This document shows, piece after piece, positions 1 to 12,225 of a stretch of 64,000 bases of DNA. The position numbers and the translations under genes are program-made. The number at the start of each line of letters is the position of its first letter. The stretch's first letter is position 1. The stretch is from Antedon mediterranea. Its lineage: Eukaryota > Echinodermata > Crinoidea > Comatulida > Antedonidae. A model generated the notes under the pieces. It had not been told where the DNA came from, made no database searches, and saw nothing but the letters and a program-made list of their open reading frames with translations. Where the stretch lies: positions 10,733,001 to 10,797,000 of the forward strand of contig NC_092673.1 of NCBI RefSeq assembly GCF_964355755.1, in the 5' to 3' direction.

Positions 1-444
1 TTTTTTAAAATCGGTTTTTGGCTTCGGGATGAATAGATTGTATCACTGTGCCTTAGATTATAAGGCACAGAAAAATAATGCCATGCAACTTTGTTTCGGA
101 ATTTAAAAAAGATCCATTTGTTTAGGCATGACATTCACAACCCTAAAAAATATCTCATTTTCAAAAAATATATTTATTTTCAATAAGAAAAAAAAAAGCA
201 AAATCCCTAGAGGTTGGAACCCGCTACTGAGAGCACTCAAACCTGGGTATTACCCGTTACGCCACATACCAGTAGATGACTGAAGAGCTGATAATAGTCT
301 ATTTATATGAAATGAATAATAAATCAATGAAAAATAATGCCATGCAACTTTGTTTCTGATTTTAAAAAAGGTTTACTTGTTTAGGCCTGACATTTACAAC
401 CCTCAAAATATCTCACTTTGAAAAACAATATTTATTTTCAATTT

Positions 445-462
445 AAAAAAAAAGAAAAAAAA
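445..462 (-). terminator. Possible Pol III terminator T-runs downstream of the tRNA-like segment
   Basis: On the minus strand two T-runs (8 and 9 T) lie directly after the B box. Runs of four or more T end Pol III transcription. If the promoter works, a transcript of about 75-85 nt would end here. The same arrangement recurs in nearly every monomer. Use as a terminator is inferred. Confidence 0.4.
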
Positions 463-536
463 TATCCGTAGAGGTTCGAACCCACTACTGAGAGCACTCA
501 AACTTGAGTATTACCCGTTACGCCACAAACCAGTAG
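463..536 (-). other. Example tRNA-like segment of one monomer
   Basis: One monomer, annotated as the type for the whole array. The A box is at 514-525 (minus strand TGGCGTAACGGG) and the B box at 473-482 (GGTTCGAACC, a perfect palindrome). The interval between them is long enough for a variable arm, as in Leu/Ser tRNAs. An imperfect anticodon-like stem (CTCA/TGAG) is visible. Acceptor pairing is absent, so this is a tRNA-derived promoter relic and not a tRNA gene. Class assignment is inference. Confidence 0.6.
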
Positions 537-3500
537 ATGACTGAGGAGCTGATAATAGTCTATATAAATGAAATGAATGATCAATCAATGAAAAATAATG
601 CCATGCAACTTTATTTCTGATTTTAAAAAAGGTCCACTTGTTTAGGCCTGACATTTACAACCCTCAAAATATCTCACTTTCAAAAACCATATTTATTTTC
701 AATTTTAAAAAAAAAGAAAAAAAATATCCCTAGAGGTTCGACCCACTGCTCAGAGCACTCAACCCTGAGCATTACCGGTTACGCCACAAACCAGTAGGTG
801 ACTGAGGAGCTGATAATAGTCTATATATATGAAATGAATGATCAATCAATGAAAAATAATGCCAAGCAACTTTGTTTCTGGTTTTAAAAAAGGTCCACTT
901 GTTTAGGCCTGACATTTACAACCCTCAAAATATCTCACTTTCAAAAACCATATTTATTTTCAATTTAAAAAAAAAGAAAAAAAATATCCCTAGAGGTTCG
1001 CACCCACTACTCAGAGCACTCAAACCTGAGCATTACCCGTTACGCCACAAACCACTAGATGAATGAAGAGCTGATAATAGTCTATTTATATGAAATGAAT
1101 GATCAATCAATGAAAAATAATGCCATGCAACTTTGTTTCTGATTTTAAAAAAGATCCATTTGTTTAGGCCTGACATTCACAACCCTAAAAAATATCTCAT
1201 TTTCAAAAAAAATATTTATTTTCAATAAGAAAAAAAAAGCAATATCCCTAGAGGTTGGAACCCGCTACTGAGAGCACTCAAACCTGGGTATTACCCGTTA
1301 CGCCACAAACCAGTAGATAACTGAAGAGCTGATAATAGTCTATTTATATGAAATTAATGATCAATCAATGAAAAATAATGGCATGCAACTTTGTTTCTGA
1401 TTTTAAAAAAGGTCCACTTGTTGAGGCCTGATATTTACAACCCTCAAAATATCTCACTTTCAAAAACAATATTTATTTTCAATTTAAAAAAAAAAAATCC
1501 CTAGAGGTTCGAACCCACTACTGAGAGCACTCAAACCTGAGCATTATCCATTACGCCACAAACCAGTAGATGACTGAGGAGCTGATAATAGTCTATTTAT
1601 ATGAAATGAATGATCAATCAATGAAAAATAATGCAATGCAACTTTGTTTCTGATTTTAAAAAAAGGTTCATTTGTTTAGGCCTGACATTTACAACCCTCA
1701 AAATATCTCACTTTCAAAAAAAATATTTATTTTCAATTAAAAAAAAAAGAAAAGAAATATCCCTAGAGGTTCGAACCCACTACTGCGAGCACTCAAACTT
1801 GAGCATTACCCGTTACGCCTCAAACCAGTAGATGACTGAAGAGCTGATAATAGTCTATATGAAATGAATAATAAATCAATGAAAAATAATGCCATGCAAC
1901 TTTGTTTCTGATTTTAAAAAAGGTTCACTTGTTTAGACCTGACATTTACAACCCTCAAAATATCTCACTTTCAAAAACAATATTTATTTTCAATTAAAAA
2001 AAAAAGAAACAAAATATCCGTAGATGTTCGAACCCACTAGTGAGAGCACTCAAACTTGAGCATTACCCGTTACGCCACAAACCAGTAGATGACTGAAGAG
2101 CTGATAATACTCTATTTATATGAAATGAATAATAAATCAATGAAAAATAATGCCATGCAACTTTGTTTCTGATTTTAAAAAAGGTCCACTTATTCAGGCC
2201 TGATATTTACAACCCTCAAAATATCTCACTTTCAAAAAAAATATTTATTTTCAATTTTATAAAAAAAGAAACAAAATATCCGTAGAGGTTCGAACCCACT
2301 ACTGAGAGCACTCAAACATGAGCATTATCCGTTACGCCACAAACCAGTAGATGACTGAGGAGTTGATAATAGTCTATTTATATGAAATGAATGATCAATC
2401 AATAAAAAATAATGCCATGCAACTTTGTTTCTGATTTTAAAAAAAGGTTCATTTGTTTAGGCCTGACATTTACAACACTCAAAATATCTCACTTTCAAAA
2501 ACAATATTTATTTTCAATTAAAAAAAAAGAAAGAAAGAAAATATTCGTAGAGGTTCGAACACACTACTGCGAGAACTCAAACCAGAGCACTACCGGTTAC
2601 GCCACAAACCAGTAGATGAGTGAAGAGCTGATAATAGTCTATTTATATGAAATGAATGATCAATCAATGAAAAATAATGCCATGCAACTTTTTTTCTGAT
2701 TTTAAAAAAGGTCCACTTGTTTAGGCCTGACATTTACAACCCTCAAAATATCTCACTTTCAAAAACCATATTTATTTTCAATTTAAAAAAAAATAAAAAA
2801 AATATCCCTAGAGGTTCGCACCCATTACTCAGAGCACTCAAACCTGAGCATTACCCGTTACGCCACAAACCAGTAGATGAATGAAGAGCTGATAATAGTC
2901 TATTTATATGAAATGAATGATCAATCAATGAAAAATAATGCCATGCAACTTTGTTTCTGATTTAAAAAAAAATCCATTTGTTTAGGCCTGACATTCACAA
3001 CCCTAAAAAATATCTCATTTTAAAAAAAAATATTTATTTTCAATAAGAAAAAAAAAAGCAATATCCCTAGAGGTTGGAACCCGCTACTGAGAGCACTCAA
3101 ACCTGGGTATTACCCGTTACGCCACAAACCAGTAGATAACTGAAGAGCTGATAATAGTCTATTTATATGAAATTAATGATCAATCAATGAAAAATAATGG
3201 CATGCAACTTTGTTTCTGATTTTAAAAAAGGTCCACTTGTTGAGGCCTGATATTTACAACCCTCAAAATATCTCACTTTCAAAAACAATATTTATTTTCA
3301 ATTTAAAAAAAAAAAAATCCCTAGAGGTTCGAACCCACTACTTAGAGCACTCAAACCTGAGCATTATCCATTACGCCACAAACCAGTAGATGACTGAGGA
3401 GCTGATAATAGACTATTTATATGAAATGAATGATCAATCAATGAAAAATAATGCCATGCAACTTTGTTTCTGATTTTAAAAAAAGGTTCATTTGTTTAGG

Positions 3501-6500
3501 CCTGACATTTACAACCCTCAAAATATCTCACTTTCAAAAAAAATATTTATTTTCAATTAAAAAAAAAGAAGAAAAAAAATATCCCTAGAGGTTCGAACCC
3601 ACTACTGCGAGCACTCAAACTTGAGCATTACCCGTTACGCCTCAAACCAGTAGATGACTGAAGAGCTGATAATAGTCTATATGAAATGAATAATAAATCA
3701 ATGAAAAATAATGCCATGCAACTTTGTTTCTGATTTTAAAAAAGGTTCACTTGTTTAGACCTGACATTTACAACCCTCAAAATATCTCACTTTCAAAAAC
3801 AATATTTATTTTCAATTAAAAAAAAAAGAAACAAAATATCCGTAGATGTTCGAACCCACTAGTGAGAGCACTCAAACTTGAGCATTACCCGTTACGCCAC
3901 AAACCAGTAGATGACTGAAGAGCTGATAATACTCTATATATATGAAATGAATGATCAATCAATGAAAAATAATGCCATGCAACTTTGTTTCTGATTTTAA
4001 AAAAGGTCCACTTGTTTAGGACTGACATTTACAACCCTCAAAATATCTCACTTTCAAAAACCATATTTATTTTCAATTTGAAAAAAAAGAAAAAAAATAT
4101 CCCTAGAGGTTCGCACCGACTACTCAGAGCACTCAAACCTGAGCATTACCCGTTACGCCACAAACCAGTAGATGAATGAAGAGCTGATAATAGTCTATTT
4201 ATATGAAATGAATGATCAATCAATGAAAAATAATGCCATGCAACTTTGTTTCTGATTTTAAAAAAGATCCATTTGTTTAGGCCTGACATTCACAACCCTA
4301 AAAAATATCTCATTTTCAAAAAATATTTTTATTTTCAATAAGAAAAAAAAAGCAATATCACTAGAGGTTGGAACCCGCTACTGAGAGCACTCAAACCTGG
4401 GTATTACCCGTTACGCCACAAACCAGTAGATAACTGAAGAGCTGATAATAGTCTATTTATATGAAATTAATGATCAATCAATGAAAAATAATGGCATGCA
4501 ACTTTGTTTCTGATTTTAAAAAAGGTCCACTTGTTGAGGCCTGATATTTACAACCCTCAAAATATCTCACTTTCAAAAACCATATCTATTTTCAATTTAA
4601 AAAAAAAGAAAAAAAATATCCCTAGAGGTTCGCACCCACTACTCAGAGCACTCAAACCTGAGCATTACCCGTTACGCCACAAACCAGTAGATGAATGAAG
4701 AGCTGATAATAGTCTATTTATATGAAATGAATGATCAATCAATGAAAAATAATGCCATGCAACTTTGTTTCTGATTTTTAAAAAAATCCATTTGTTTAGG
4801 CCTGACATTCACAACCCTAAAAAATATCTCATTTTCAAAAAAAATATTTATTTTCAATAAGAAAAAAAAAAGCAATATCCCTAGAGGTTGGAACCCGCTA
4901 CTGAGAGCACTCAAACCTGGGTATTACCCGTTACGCCACAAACCAGTAGATAACTGAAGAGCTGATAATAGTCTATTTATATGAAATTAATGATCAATCA
5001 ATGAAAAATAATGGCATGCAACTTTGTTTCTGATTTTAAAAAAGGTCCACTTGTTGAGGCCTGATATTTACAACCCTCAAAATATCTCACTTTCAAAAAC
5101 AATATTTATTTTCAATTTAAAAAAAAAAAAATCCCTAGAGATTCGAACCCACTACTGAGAGCACTCAAACCTGAGCATTATCCATTACGCCACAAACCAG
5201 TAGATGACTGAGGAGCTGATAATAGTCTATTTATATGAAATGAATGATCAATCAATGAAAAATAATGCCATGCAACTTTGTTTCTGATTTTAAAAAAAGG
5301 TTCATTTGTTTAGGCCTGACATTTACAACCCTCAAAATATCTCACTTTCAAAAAAAATATTTATTTTCAATTAAAAAAAAAAAAGAAAAGAAATATCCCT
5401 AGAGGTTCGAACCCACTACTGCGAGCACTCAAACTTGAGCATTACCCGTTACGCCTCAAACCAGGAGATGACTGAAGAGCTGATAATAGTCTATATGAAA
5501 TGAATAATAAATCAATGAAAAATAATGCCATGCAACTTTGTTTCTGATTTTAAAAAAGGTTCACTTGTTTAGACCTGACATTTACAACCCTCAAAATATC
5601 TCACTTTCAAAAACAATATTTATTTTCAATTAAAAAAAAAAGAAACAAAATATCCGTAGATGTTCGAACCCACTAGTGAGAGCACTCAAACTTGAGCATT
5701 ACCCATTACGCCACAAACCAGTAGATGACTGAAGAGCTGATAATACTCTATTTATATGAAATGAATAATAAATCAATGAAAAATAATGCCATGCAACTTT
5801 GTTTCTGATTTTAAAAAAGGTCCACTTATTCAGGCCTGATATTTACAACCCTCAAAATATCTCACTTTCAAAAACAATATTTATTTTCAATTTTAAAAAA
5901 AAAGAAACAAAATATCCGTAGAGGTTCGAACCCACTACTGAGAGCACTCAAACATGAGCATTATCCGTTACGTCACACACCAGTAAATGACTGAAGAGCT
6001 GATAATAGTCTATTTATATGAAATGAATGATCAATCAATGAAAAATAATGCCATGCAACTTTGTTTCTGATTTTAAAAAAAGGTTCATTTGTTTAGGCCT
6101 GACATTTACAACACTCAAAATATCTCACTTTCAAAAACAATATTTATTTTCAATTAAAAAAAAAGAAAGAAAGAAAATATTCGTAGAGGTTCGAACACAC
6201 TACTGCGAGAACTCAAACCAGAGCACTACCGGTTACGCCACAAACCAGTAGATGAGTGAAGAGCTGATAATAGTCTATTTATATGAAATGAATGATCCAT
6301 CAATGTAAAATGATGTTATGCAACTTTGTTTAAAAAAGGTCCACTTGGTTAGGCTTGACATTTAAAACCATAAAAATATCTCACTTTCAAAAACAATATT
6401 TATTTTCAAATAAAAAAAAAATAAAAAAATATTCCTAGAGGTTCGAACCCACTACTGAGAGAACTCAAACCTGAGTATTACCGGTTGCGCCACAAACCAG

Positions 6501-6852
6501 TAGATGAGTGAAGAGCTGATAATAGTCTATTCATATGAAATGAATGATCCATCAATGTAAAATGATTTTATGCAACTTTGTTTCTGATTTAAAAAAAGGT
6601 CCACTTGGTTAGGCTTGACATTTAAAACCATAAAAATATCTCACTTTCAAAAACAATATTTATTTTCAAATAAAAAAAAAAGAAAAAAAATATTCCTAGA
6701 GGTTCGAACCCACTACTGAGAGAACTCAAACCTGAGTATTACCGGTTGCGCCACAAACCAGTAGATGAGTGAAAACTGATAATAGTCTATTTATATGAAA
6801 TGAATGATCCATCAATGTAAAATGATGTTATGCAACTTTGTTTCTGATTTAA

Positions 6853-7170
6853 TCGGAGTGGAGCTGTGGCTTGGTGGTTATGATGCTTGGCTACCAATCT
6901 AAGGGTCCTGGGTTCAAGTCCTGTCATATGTCAGGGTTTTTTTCTCATGACAATTTACAACTCCACTCCCAAAGACTTAATAATAAGTCTTTGTCTATGT
7001 AGAGCATCTTGTGTATATGTTTGTCTTATATGTTCTAGTGCAGTATATGGAGAGCCATCTCGATAGTGCTTTGCACTCATGGCAATCCTCAGGGTGCTGC
7101 ACCGCTGTGTTGTCATGTATGTTTGCCTGAAAATTAAATAAAATAAAAAAAAAAATAAAAATAAAAAAAA
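6853..7170 (+). mobile_element. tRNA-derived SINE inserted in a monomer
   Basis: The monomer is interrupted in its A-run after 'tttctgattta' and resumes at 'ggtccacttgg'. The insert has a plus-strand A box (TGGCTTGGTGG, 6867-6877), a B box (GGTTCAAGTCC, 6911-6921), a ~200-bp unrelated body and an A-rich tail (7131-7170, aataaa-type repeats). That is standard SINE structure. The target duplication cannot be delimited because it falls in an A-run. The head is a different tRNA type from the array monomers. No other copy is seen in the window. The family is not identified. Confidence 0.8.
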
Positions 7171-7619
7171 GGTCCACTTGGTTAGGCTTGACATTTAAAA
7201 CCATAAAAATATCTCACTTTCAAAAACAATATTTCTTTTCAAATAAAAAAAAAAATAAAAAAAATATCCCTAGAAGTTCGAACCCACTACTGCGAGCACT
7301 CAAACTTGAGCATTACCCGTTACGCCACAAACCAGTAGATGACTGAGGAGCTGATAATAGTCTATTTATATGAAATGAATAATAAATCAATGAAAAATAA
7401 TGCCATGCAACTTTGTTTCTGATTTCAAAAAAGGTTCACTTGTTTAGGCCTGACATTTACAACCCTCAAAATATCTCACTTTCAAAAACAATATTTATTT
7501 TCAAATAAAAAAAAAATGTCCTTACAGGTTCGAACCCACTACTGGGAGCACTCAAAACTGAGCATTACCCGTTATGCCATAAAGTAGTACACGACAGAAC
7601 AGTTTATAATAGTCTATTT
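7171..7619 (-). repeat. tRNA-like monomer array, block 2
   Basis: Rest of the monomer split by the SINE, plus one complete and one variant monomer ('gttatgccataaag' replaces 'gttacgccacaaac'). The variant monomer always lies immediately before a composite unit (also near 12150, 14290, 38270 and 45600), so it marks the composite's left border. Confidence 0.85.
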
Positions 7620-7684
7620 ATAAGTGTATTACGAAATTCATCATTACGTCATAAATATTATATTAACCTTTTTAAAACCAAAAT

Positions 7685-7749
7685 GGCCAGTTAGCTCAGA
7701 CAACGTGTTGACAACACGTATGTCGTGGGTTCGATTCCCACGCTGGTCG
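7685..7749 (+). other. tRNA-Val(GAC)-like head, D-arm deleted (copy A)
   Basis: A 7-bp acceptor stem (GGCCAGT with GCTGGTC, wobbles allowed), an anticodon stem-loop with loop TTGACAA and anticodon GAC, and an intact T arm with GGTTCGATTCC. Eight nucleotides of the D arm present in copy F (tgagcgtc) are missing, so it cannot fold as a normal tRNA. It probably serves or served as the Pol III promoter of the composite. Confidence 0.7.
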
Positions 7750-7811
7750 GTGGAATAGAGTTAAAGGTATGCGACCAACTGTGTTTGGGGTTCACAGAAT
7801 TTACGTCCCCC

Positions 7812-7870
7812 TTTCCACCACACATCTTGAGAAGGCACTAGCAATGCATCTGGTGATGATGTGGTGGAAA
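7812..7870 (+). other. Imperfect hairpin conserved in the composite units
   Basis: The left arm (7812-7826, TTTCCACCACACATC) pairs with the right arm (7855-7870, GATGATGTGGTGGAAA) over about 15 bp with one mismatch or bulge, and the loop is about 28 nt. Both arms are intact in copies B, C, E and F. Its role is unknown. A structured RNA segment downstream of the tRNA-like head is possible. Confidence 0.5.
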
Positions 7871-8429
7871 CGACCCCAAGGCCGTGGCAGGGCCTTAGTG
7901 CTGAGGCAGGGAGAGCACATTTTTAAATTTTTTTTTGGCTTTCGCTACATGTATTTGATCTCGTAAATTTTATGTTTAGCGCCCTCAATTTAATGTAAAA
8001 AGAAATTAATTTATCTTCGTTACGTGTTTAGAAGAGAATGTATGTCTCACCGTAGTTTGGTATGCCGTTTGTTATTATGCAAATGAGTTTTTGCAGGTGT
8101 AGTGGGAAAGATGGTATTGTTAGTAATTCGCAGTCAACACGCCACACTGTTGAATTTTGATTTTGTTAATCAATGTTGCTACATTGGTAGCAAAATGTCC
8201 GATTCATGCAAAATATTGTATTGCAATATGTTATGAATAAACATTTATGGATGGTAGTTGGTGTGTATGGCCGCACCGTCCCAGAATAAACATGTTTTAA
8301 ACAGATATTTGTCTCCGATGATTTTTGTATGGGGTTAATGGAGAGTGAAATAGATCAAATATAGAACATTTGCAAAGATGTCGATTTCCAGACTGATTTC
8401 GAAACTTAGACTAATTTCGCCGCCGGGCT

Positions 8430-9573
8430 GCGATTTTTTTTTTCGTACATAAGTTGGGGACCCCTCATGAAACGTCACAAAATAAACATGAATAATTCAT
8501 CAGTTAAATTTGTTGTTCCGTGTGCACCCAAGCGTATAGCAACAAGAAGTGATTACACAACTGCAGACTTCAGCTTCTAAAACCTGGACCCCGTTCCAGA
8601 ACTCGGTTTTACGGTGATCGTGCTTTTGCTGTCGCAGCCCCAAAACTCTGGAACACTCTACCCCTCGAAATACGGTCATCAAATTCTGTAATCACATTTA
8701 AAACTAAACTCAAAACTCATCTCTTCAGAGAAGCATAATCACACGATACTACTTGCACAGATCTTGGAAAACACAGCGCTTTGAAACCTTTGTCTCTTGC
8801 GCTTTATAAATGTTATTTATTATTATGATTATTATTAACTGCGATACGATACTTTCTACAGTAGGCCTAGGATAAGTCAATTCACGTGATTGCCTTCGCG
8901 CACTCTTCTTCACACAAAATGTGTTGAGTCGAGGCTAATCGACAGCTAGGCAAGACATTAAACTAAGTAGTAATTCATTGGACATAGCCCAAAGAAAGCT
9001 TAGACCCACAAGAATAAAGAATGTGTATAATTTGTGTACTGTATTTTTTTAATTCTGCTATTTTATTATCAAACAATATGCATGATGTACTCAAAGGAAC
9101 TTTAAAAATGCGCGTATATGAACACATGAGATGGGAAGATTTGACCCACGAGAATAAAAAACTAGGATTGTGTCATACCAAAGATAACTATCTTTGGTCA
9201 TACCTAACACACACACGTCACACACACCCACAGCTACTACTAGAACAGACATGGGTTTAGAGACTAATAATTAGGCATAATGGTATTAATAGAAACTATA
9301 ATTTTAACACGTCATTCTTTAGTAATAAATTATATTAAAAACACCATAAAGTAAAGGCTGATTATTTCGACAATCCACACAAAACGCCGCTATCTTCTAT
9401 GAAATCGCACGTCGCAACAACAGCCTAGAATCGTACCGCACCTGTGTAATCACTTCTTGTTGCTATACGCTTGGGTGCACACGGAACAAGAAAATTTAAC
9501 TGATTAATTATTCATGTTTATTTTGTGACGTTTCATGAGGGGGTCCCCAACTTATGTACGAAAAAAAAATCGC
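8430..9573. mobile_element. Non-autonomous TIR element, Mutator-like (9-bp target duplication)
   Basis: Inverted repeats of about 130 bp: 8430-8559 (starts GCGATTTTTTTTTCGTAC) and 9443-9573 in inverse, with few mismatches. Both ends are flanked by CGCCGGGCT (8421-8429 and 9574-9582). Composite E has the same site unoccupied (near 39142, one copy of the 9-mer), so the duplication is real. Long TIRs with a 9-bp duplication fit Mutator-like elements; this class is inference and no transposase is present. The interior holds a captured LINE 3' end and about 600 bp that I do not recognise (8840-9442). Confidence 0.8.
8553..8838 (+). pseudogene. Captured 3' end of a CR1/L2-like LINE (C-terminal RT tail and 3' UTR)
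   Basis: The frame 8553-8735 (61 codons, stop at 8736-8738) ends with a tail of the kind seen in CR1/L2/Rex-type LINE ORF2: R-T-R-F-Y-G-D-R-A-F-A, then A-P-K-L-W-N-T-L-P-L-E-I-R, then F-K-T-K-L-K-T-H-L-F. It is followed by a short UTR with 'cgctttataaatg' and a (TTATTA)-like tail, typical of these LINE 3' ends. No RT catalytic core is present. An in-frame TGA at 8550-8552 marks the upstream limit, which lies next to the left TIR. The fragment sits wholly inside the TIR element, so it was probably carried along with it. Confidence 0.8.
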
Positions 9574-10252
9574 CGCCGGGCTAGGCCTTAGGCATATACG
9601 AAGTCGAGTTTTTAAAGTGGAAAACTCTACCTAAACTTTTGAATTCGCATCTGGGTAGTTGAATTTTTAACAAATATCATAAATATCATAGGTGATTATG
9701 TATGGTAATAAGTATAAGTATAAGTGCATTTCTGGGCTCTATTTTCATTATTAGCTCTGCCCCAAACATGGTGGGCTAGTAGGCCTAGTGGAGACCTAAT
9801 ATTTAATTTCATATTTCAATGAATAGGTGCACTTTCCGGGGACAAGCTCTATTGTCTTTGTTAGTCTTATATATTTTGTTTCATATAATTTCAAATGATG
9901 TAAAGTACCATTTTCAGGGGGGAGTCTGTGCAACTCTATTTTTTTATTTTAAACAGTTTGGTATGCCGTCGTGGTTGTTATGCAAATGAGCTTGTGCACG
10001 TGTATTATGGGGAAGATAATATGTTAATCATTCGCGGTCAACACGCCACACTGTCAAATTTTGATGCTGTTAATATTTACATTAAAATATTGTTCAAATC
10101 ATATAAATAAAATATTTTCCGGGCGGGAACCCAGCAGCTCTCGAAAAGAACTCCAGGTGGAAAGAAGCTCACCCATGAGTACTGAATATAAAGGAGCACA
10201 TTGGCTTCTTTTGGAGGCTTTATGGCAGTCTTTTTAGATGTATTTGATTTCA

Positions 10253-12225
10253 AAAACAATATTTATTTTCAATTTAAAACAAAAAAGAAAAAAGATATTC
10301 CTAGAGGTTCGAACTAACTACTGAGAGAAGTCAAACCTGAGCGTTACCGGTTACGCCACAAACCAGTAGATGAGTGAAGAGCTGATAATAGTCTATTTAT
10401 ATGAAATGAATGATCCATCAATGTAAAATGATGTTATGCAACTTTGTTTCTGATTTAAAAAAAGGTCCACTTGGTTAGGCTTGACATTTAAAACCATAAA
10501 AATATCTCACTTTCAAAAACAATATTTATTTTCAAATAAAAAAAAAAGAAAAAAAATATCCCTAGAAGTTCGAACCCACTATTGAAATCACTCAAACTTG
10601 AGCATTACCCGTTACGCCGCAAACCAGTATATGTCTGAAGAGCTGATAATAGTCTATTTATATGAAATGGATGATCAATCAATGAAAAATAATGCCATGC
10701 AACTTTGTTTCTGATTTAAAAATAGGTTCACTTGTTTAGGTCTGACAGTTGCAACCCTCAAAATATCTCACTTTCAAAAACAATATTTATTTTGAATTAA
10801 AAAAAAAAGAAAAAAAATACCCGTATAGGTTCAAACCCACTACTGAGAGCCCTCAAACCTGAGCATTATCCGTTACGCCACAAACCAGTAGATGACTGAG
10901 AAGCTGAAAATAGTCTATTTATATGAAATAAATGATCAATCAATGAAAAATAATGCCATGCAACTTTGTTTCTGATTTTAAAAAAGGTCCACTTTTTTAG
11001 GCCTGACATTTACAACACTCAAAATATTTCACTTTCAAAAACAATATTTATTTTAAATTTAAAAAAAAGAAAGAAAAAAAATATTCGTAGAGGTTCGAAC
11101 CAACTACTGCGAGAACTCAAACCTGAGCACTACCGGTTACGCCACAAACCAGTAGATGAGTGAAGAGCTGATAATAGTCTATTTATAAGAAATAAATGAT
11201 CAATCAATGAAAAATAATGCCATGCAACTTTGTTTCTGATTTTATAAAAAGGTTCATTTGTTTAGGCCTGACATTTACAACATTCAAAATATCTCACATT
11301 CAAAATCAATATTTATCTTCAAATAAAAAATAAGAAAGATAGAAAATATTCGTAGAGGTTCGAACACACTACTGCGAGAACTCAAACCTGAGCACTACCG
11401 GTTACGCCAAAAACCAGTAGATGAGTGAAGAGCTGATAATAGTCTATTTATATGAAATGAATGATCCATCAATGTAAAATGATGTTATGCAACTTTGTTT
11501 CTGATTTAAAAAAAGGTCCACTTGGTTAGGCTTGACATTTAAAACCATAAAAATATCTCACTTTCAAAAACAATATTTATTTTCAAATAAAAAAAAAAAG
11601 AAAAAAAATATTCCTAGAAGTTCGAACCCACTATTGAAATCACTCAAACCTGAGCATTACCCGTTACGCCGCAAACCAGTATATGACTGAAGAGCTGATA
11701 ATAGTCTATTTATATGAAATGGATGATCAATCAATGAAAAATAATGCCATGCAACTTTGTTTCTGATTTCAAAAAAGGTTCACTTATTTAGGCCTGACAG
11801 TTGCAACCCTCAAAATATTTCACTTTCAAAAACAATATTTATTTTCAATTCAAAAAAAAAGAAAAAAAATATCCCTAGATGTTCGAACCCACTACTGCGA
11901 GCACTCAAACTTGAGCATTACCCGTTACGCCTCAAACCAGTAGATGACTGAAGAGCTGATAATACTCTATTTATATGAAATGAATAATAAATCAATGAAA
12001 AATAATGCCATGCAACTTTGTTTCTGATTTTAAAAAAGGTTCACTTGTTTAGGCCTGACATTTACAACCCTCAAAATATCTCACTTTCAAAAACAATATT
12101 TATTTTCAAATAAAAAAAAATGTCCTTACAGGTTCGAACCCACTACTGGGAGCACTCAAAACTGAGCATTACCCGTTATGCCATAAAGTAGTACACGACA
12201 GAACAGTTTATAATAGTCTATTTAT
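10253..12225 (-). repeat. tRNA-like monomer array, block 3
   Basis: About 7.5 monomers of the same family, including variants with 'ggttaggcttgacatttaaaaccat' in place of 'gtttaggcctgacatttacaaccct'. A and B boxes are kept on the minus strand. Short open frames in the monomers are by-products of the A-runs and shift from copy to copy. Confidence 0.85.

Larger units (their letters stand above)
1..6852 (-). repeat. Block 1 of the ~260-bp tRNA-like tandem monomer array (about 26 copies)
   Basis: Head-to-tail monomers of about 260 bp; the landmark 'ccatgcaactttg' recurs roughly every 260 bp. Read on the minus strand, each has TGGCGTAACGGG (A box), then about 40 nt later GGTTCGAACC (B box), then runs of 8-9 T. 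That is the layout of a tRNA-type RNA polymerase III unit. The tRNA fold is degenerate: the acceptor and T stems do not pair properly, so these are not working tRNAs. Monomers differ by substitutions and by A-run length. Variant monomers recur in order, giving a higher-order period near 1.82 kb (tagatgttcg at 2021, 3843 and 5657). A degenerate, tandemly amplified SINE head is the simplest reading. Confidence 0.9.
7620..10252 (+). repeat. Composite repeat unit, copy A (split by a TIR element)
   Basis: About 1.5 kb of non-monomer sequence, present in full at copies A, B, C and E and in part at D and F. In order: a 65-nt tRNA-like head; an imperfect hairpin (7812-7870); two AATAAA words near 8235 and 8285; a first octamer block (ATGCAAAT at 8077-8084); a second, diverged octamer block (9980-9987); and a right end that merges into the monomer at 'tttcaaaaacaatattt'. 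It replaces about 110-150 bp of a monomer and is not a clean insertion into one. No protein domain was recognised. Copy A alone is interrupted, at 8430-9573. Confidence 0.8.

Noticed and set aside
872-1066. Recurring ~64-67-residue plus-strand open frames in the 260-bp monomers, starting Met-Phe-Leu or Met-Pro-Cys
   Set aside because: They run through the A-rich part and the antisense of the tRNA-like segment. Frame and ends change with A-run length from copy to copy, so they follow the repeat and not coding selection.
7769-7966. Recurring 61-76-residue frame in composite units (also near 12385, 14523, 38500 and 45822)
   Set aside because: It overlaps the conserved hairpin, its C terminus changes with the T-run, and it has no family resemblance. 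It is more easily explained by the repeat sequence.
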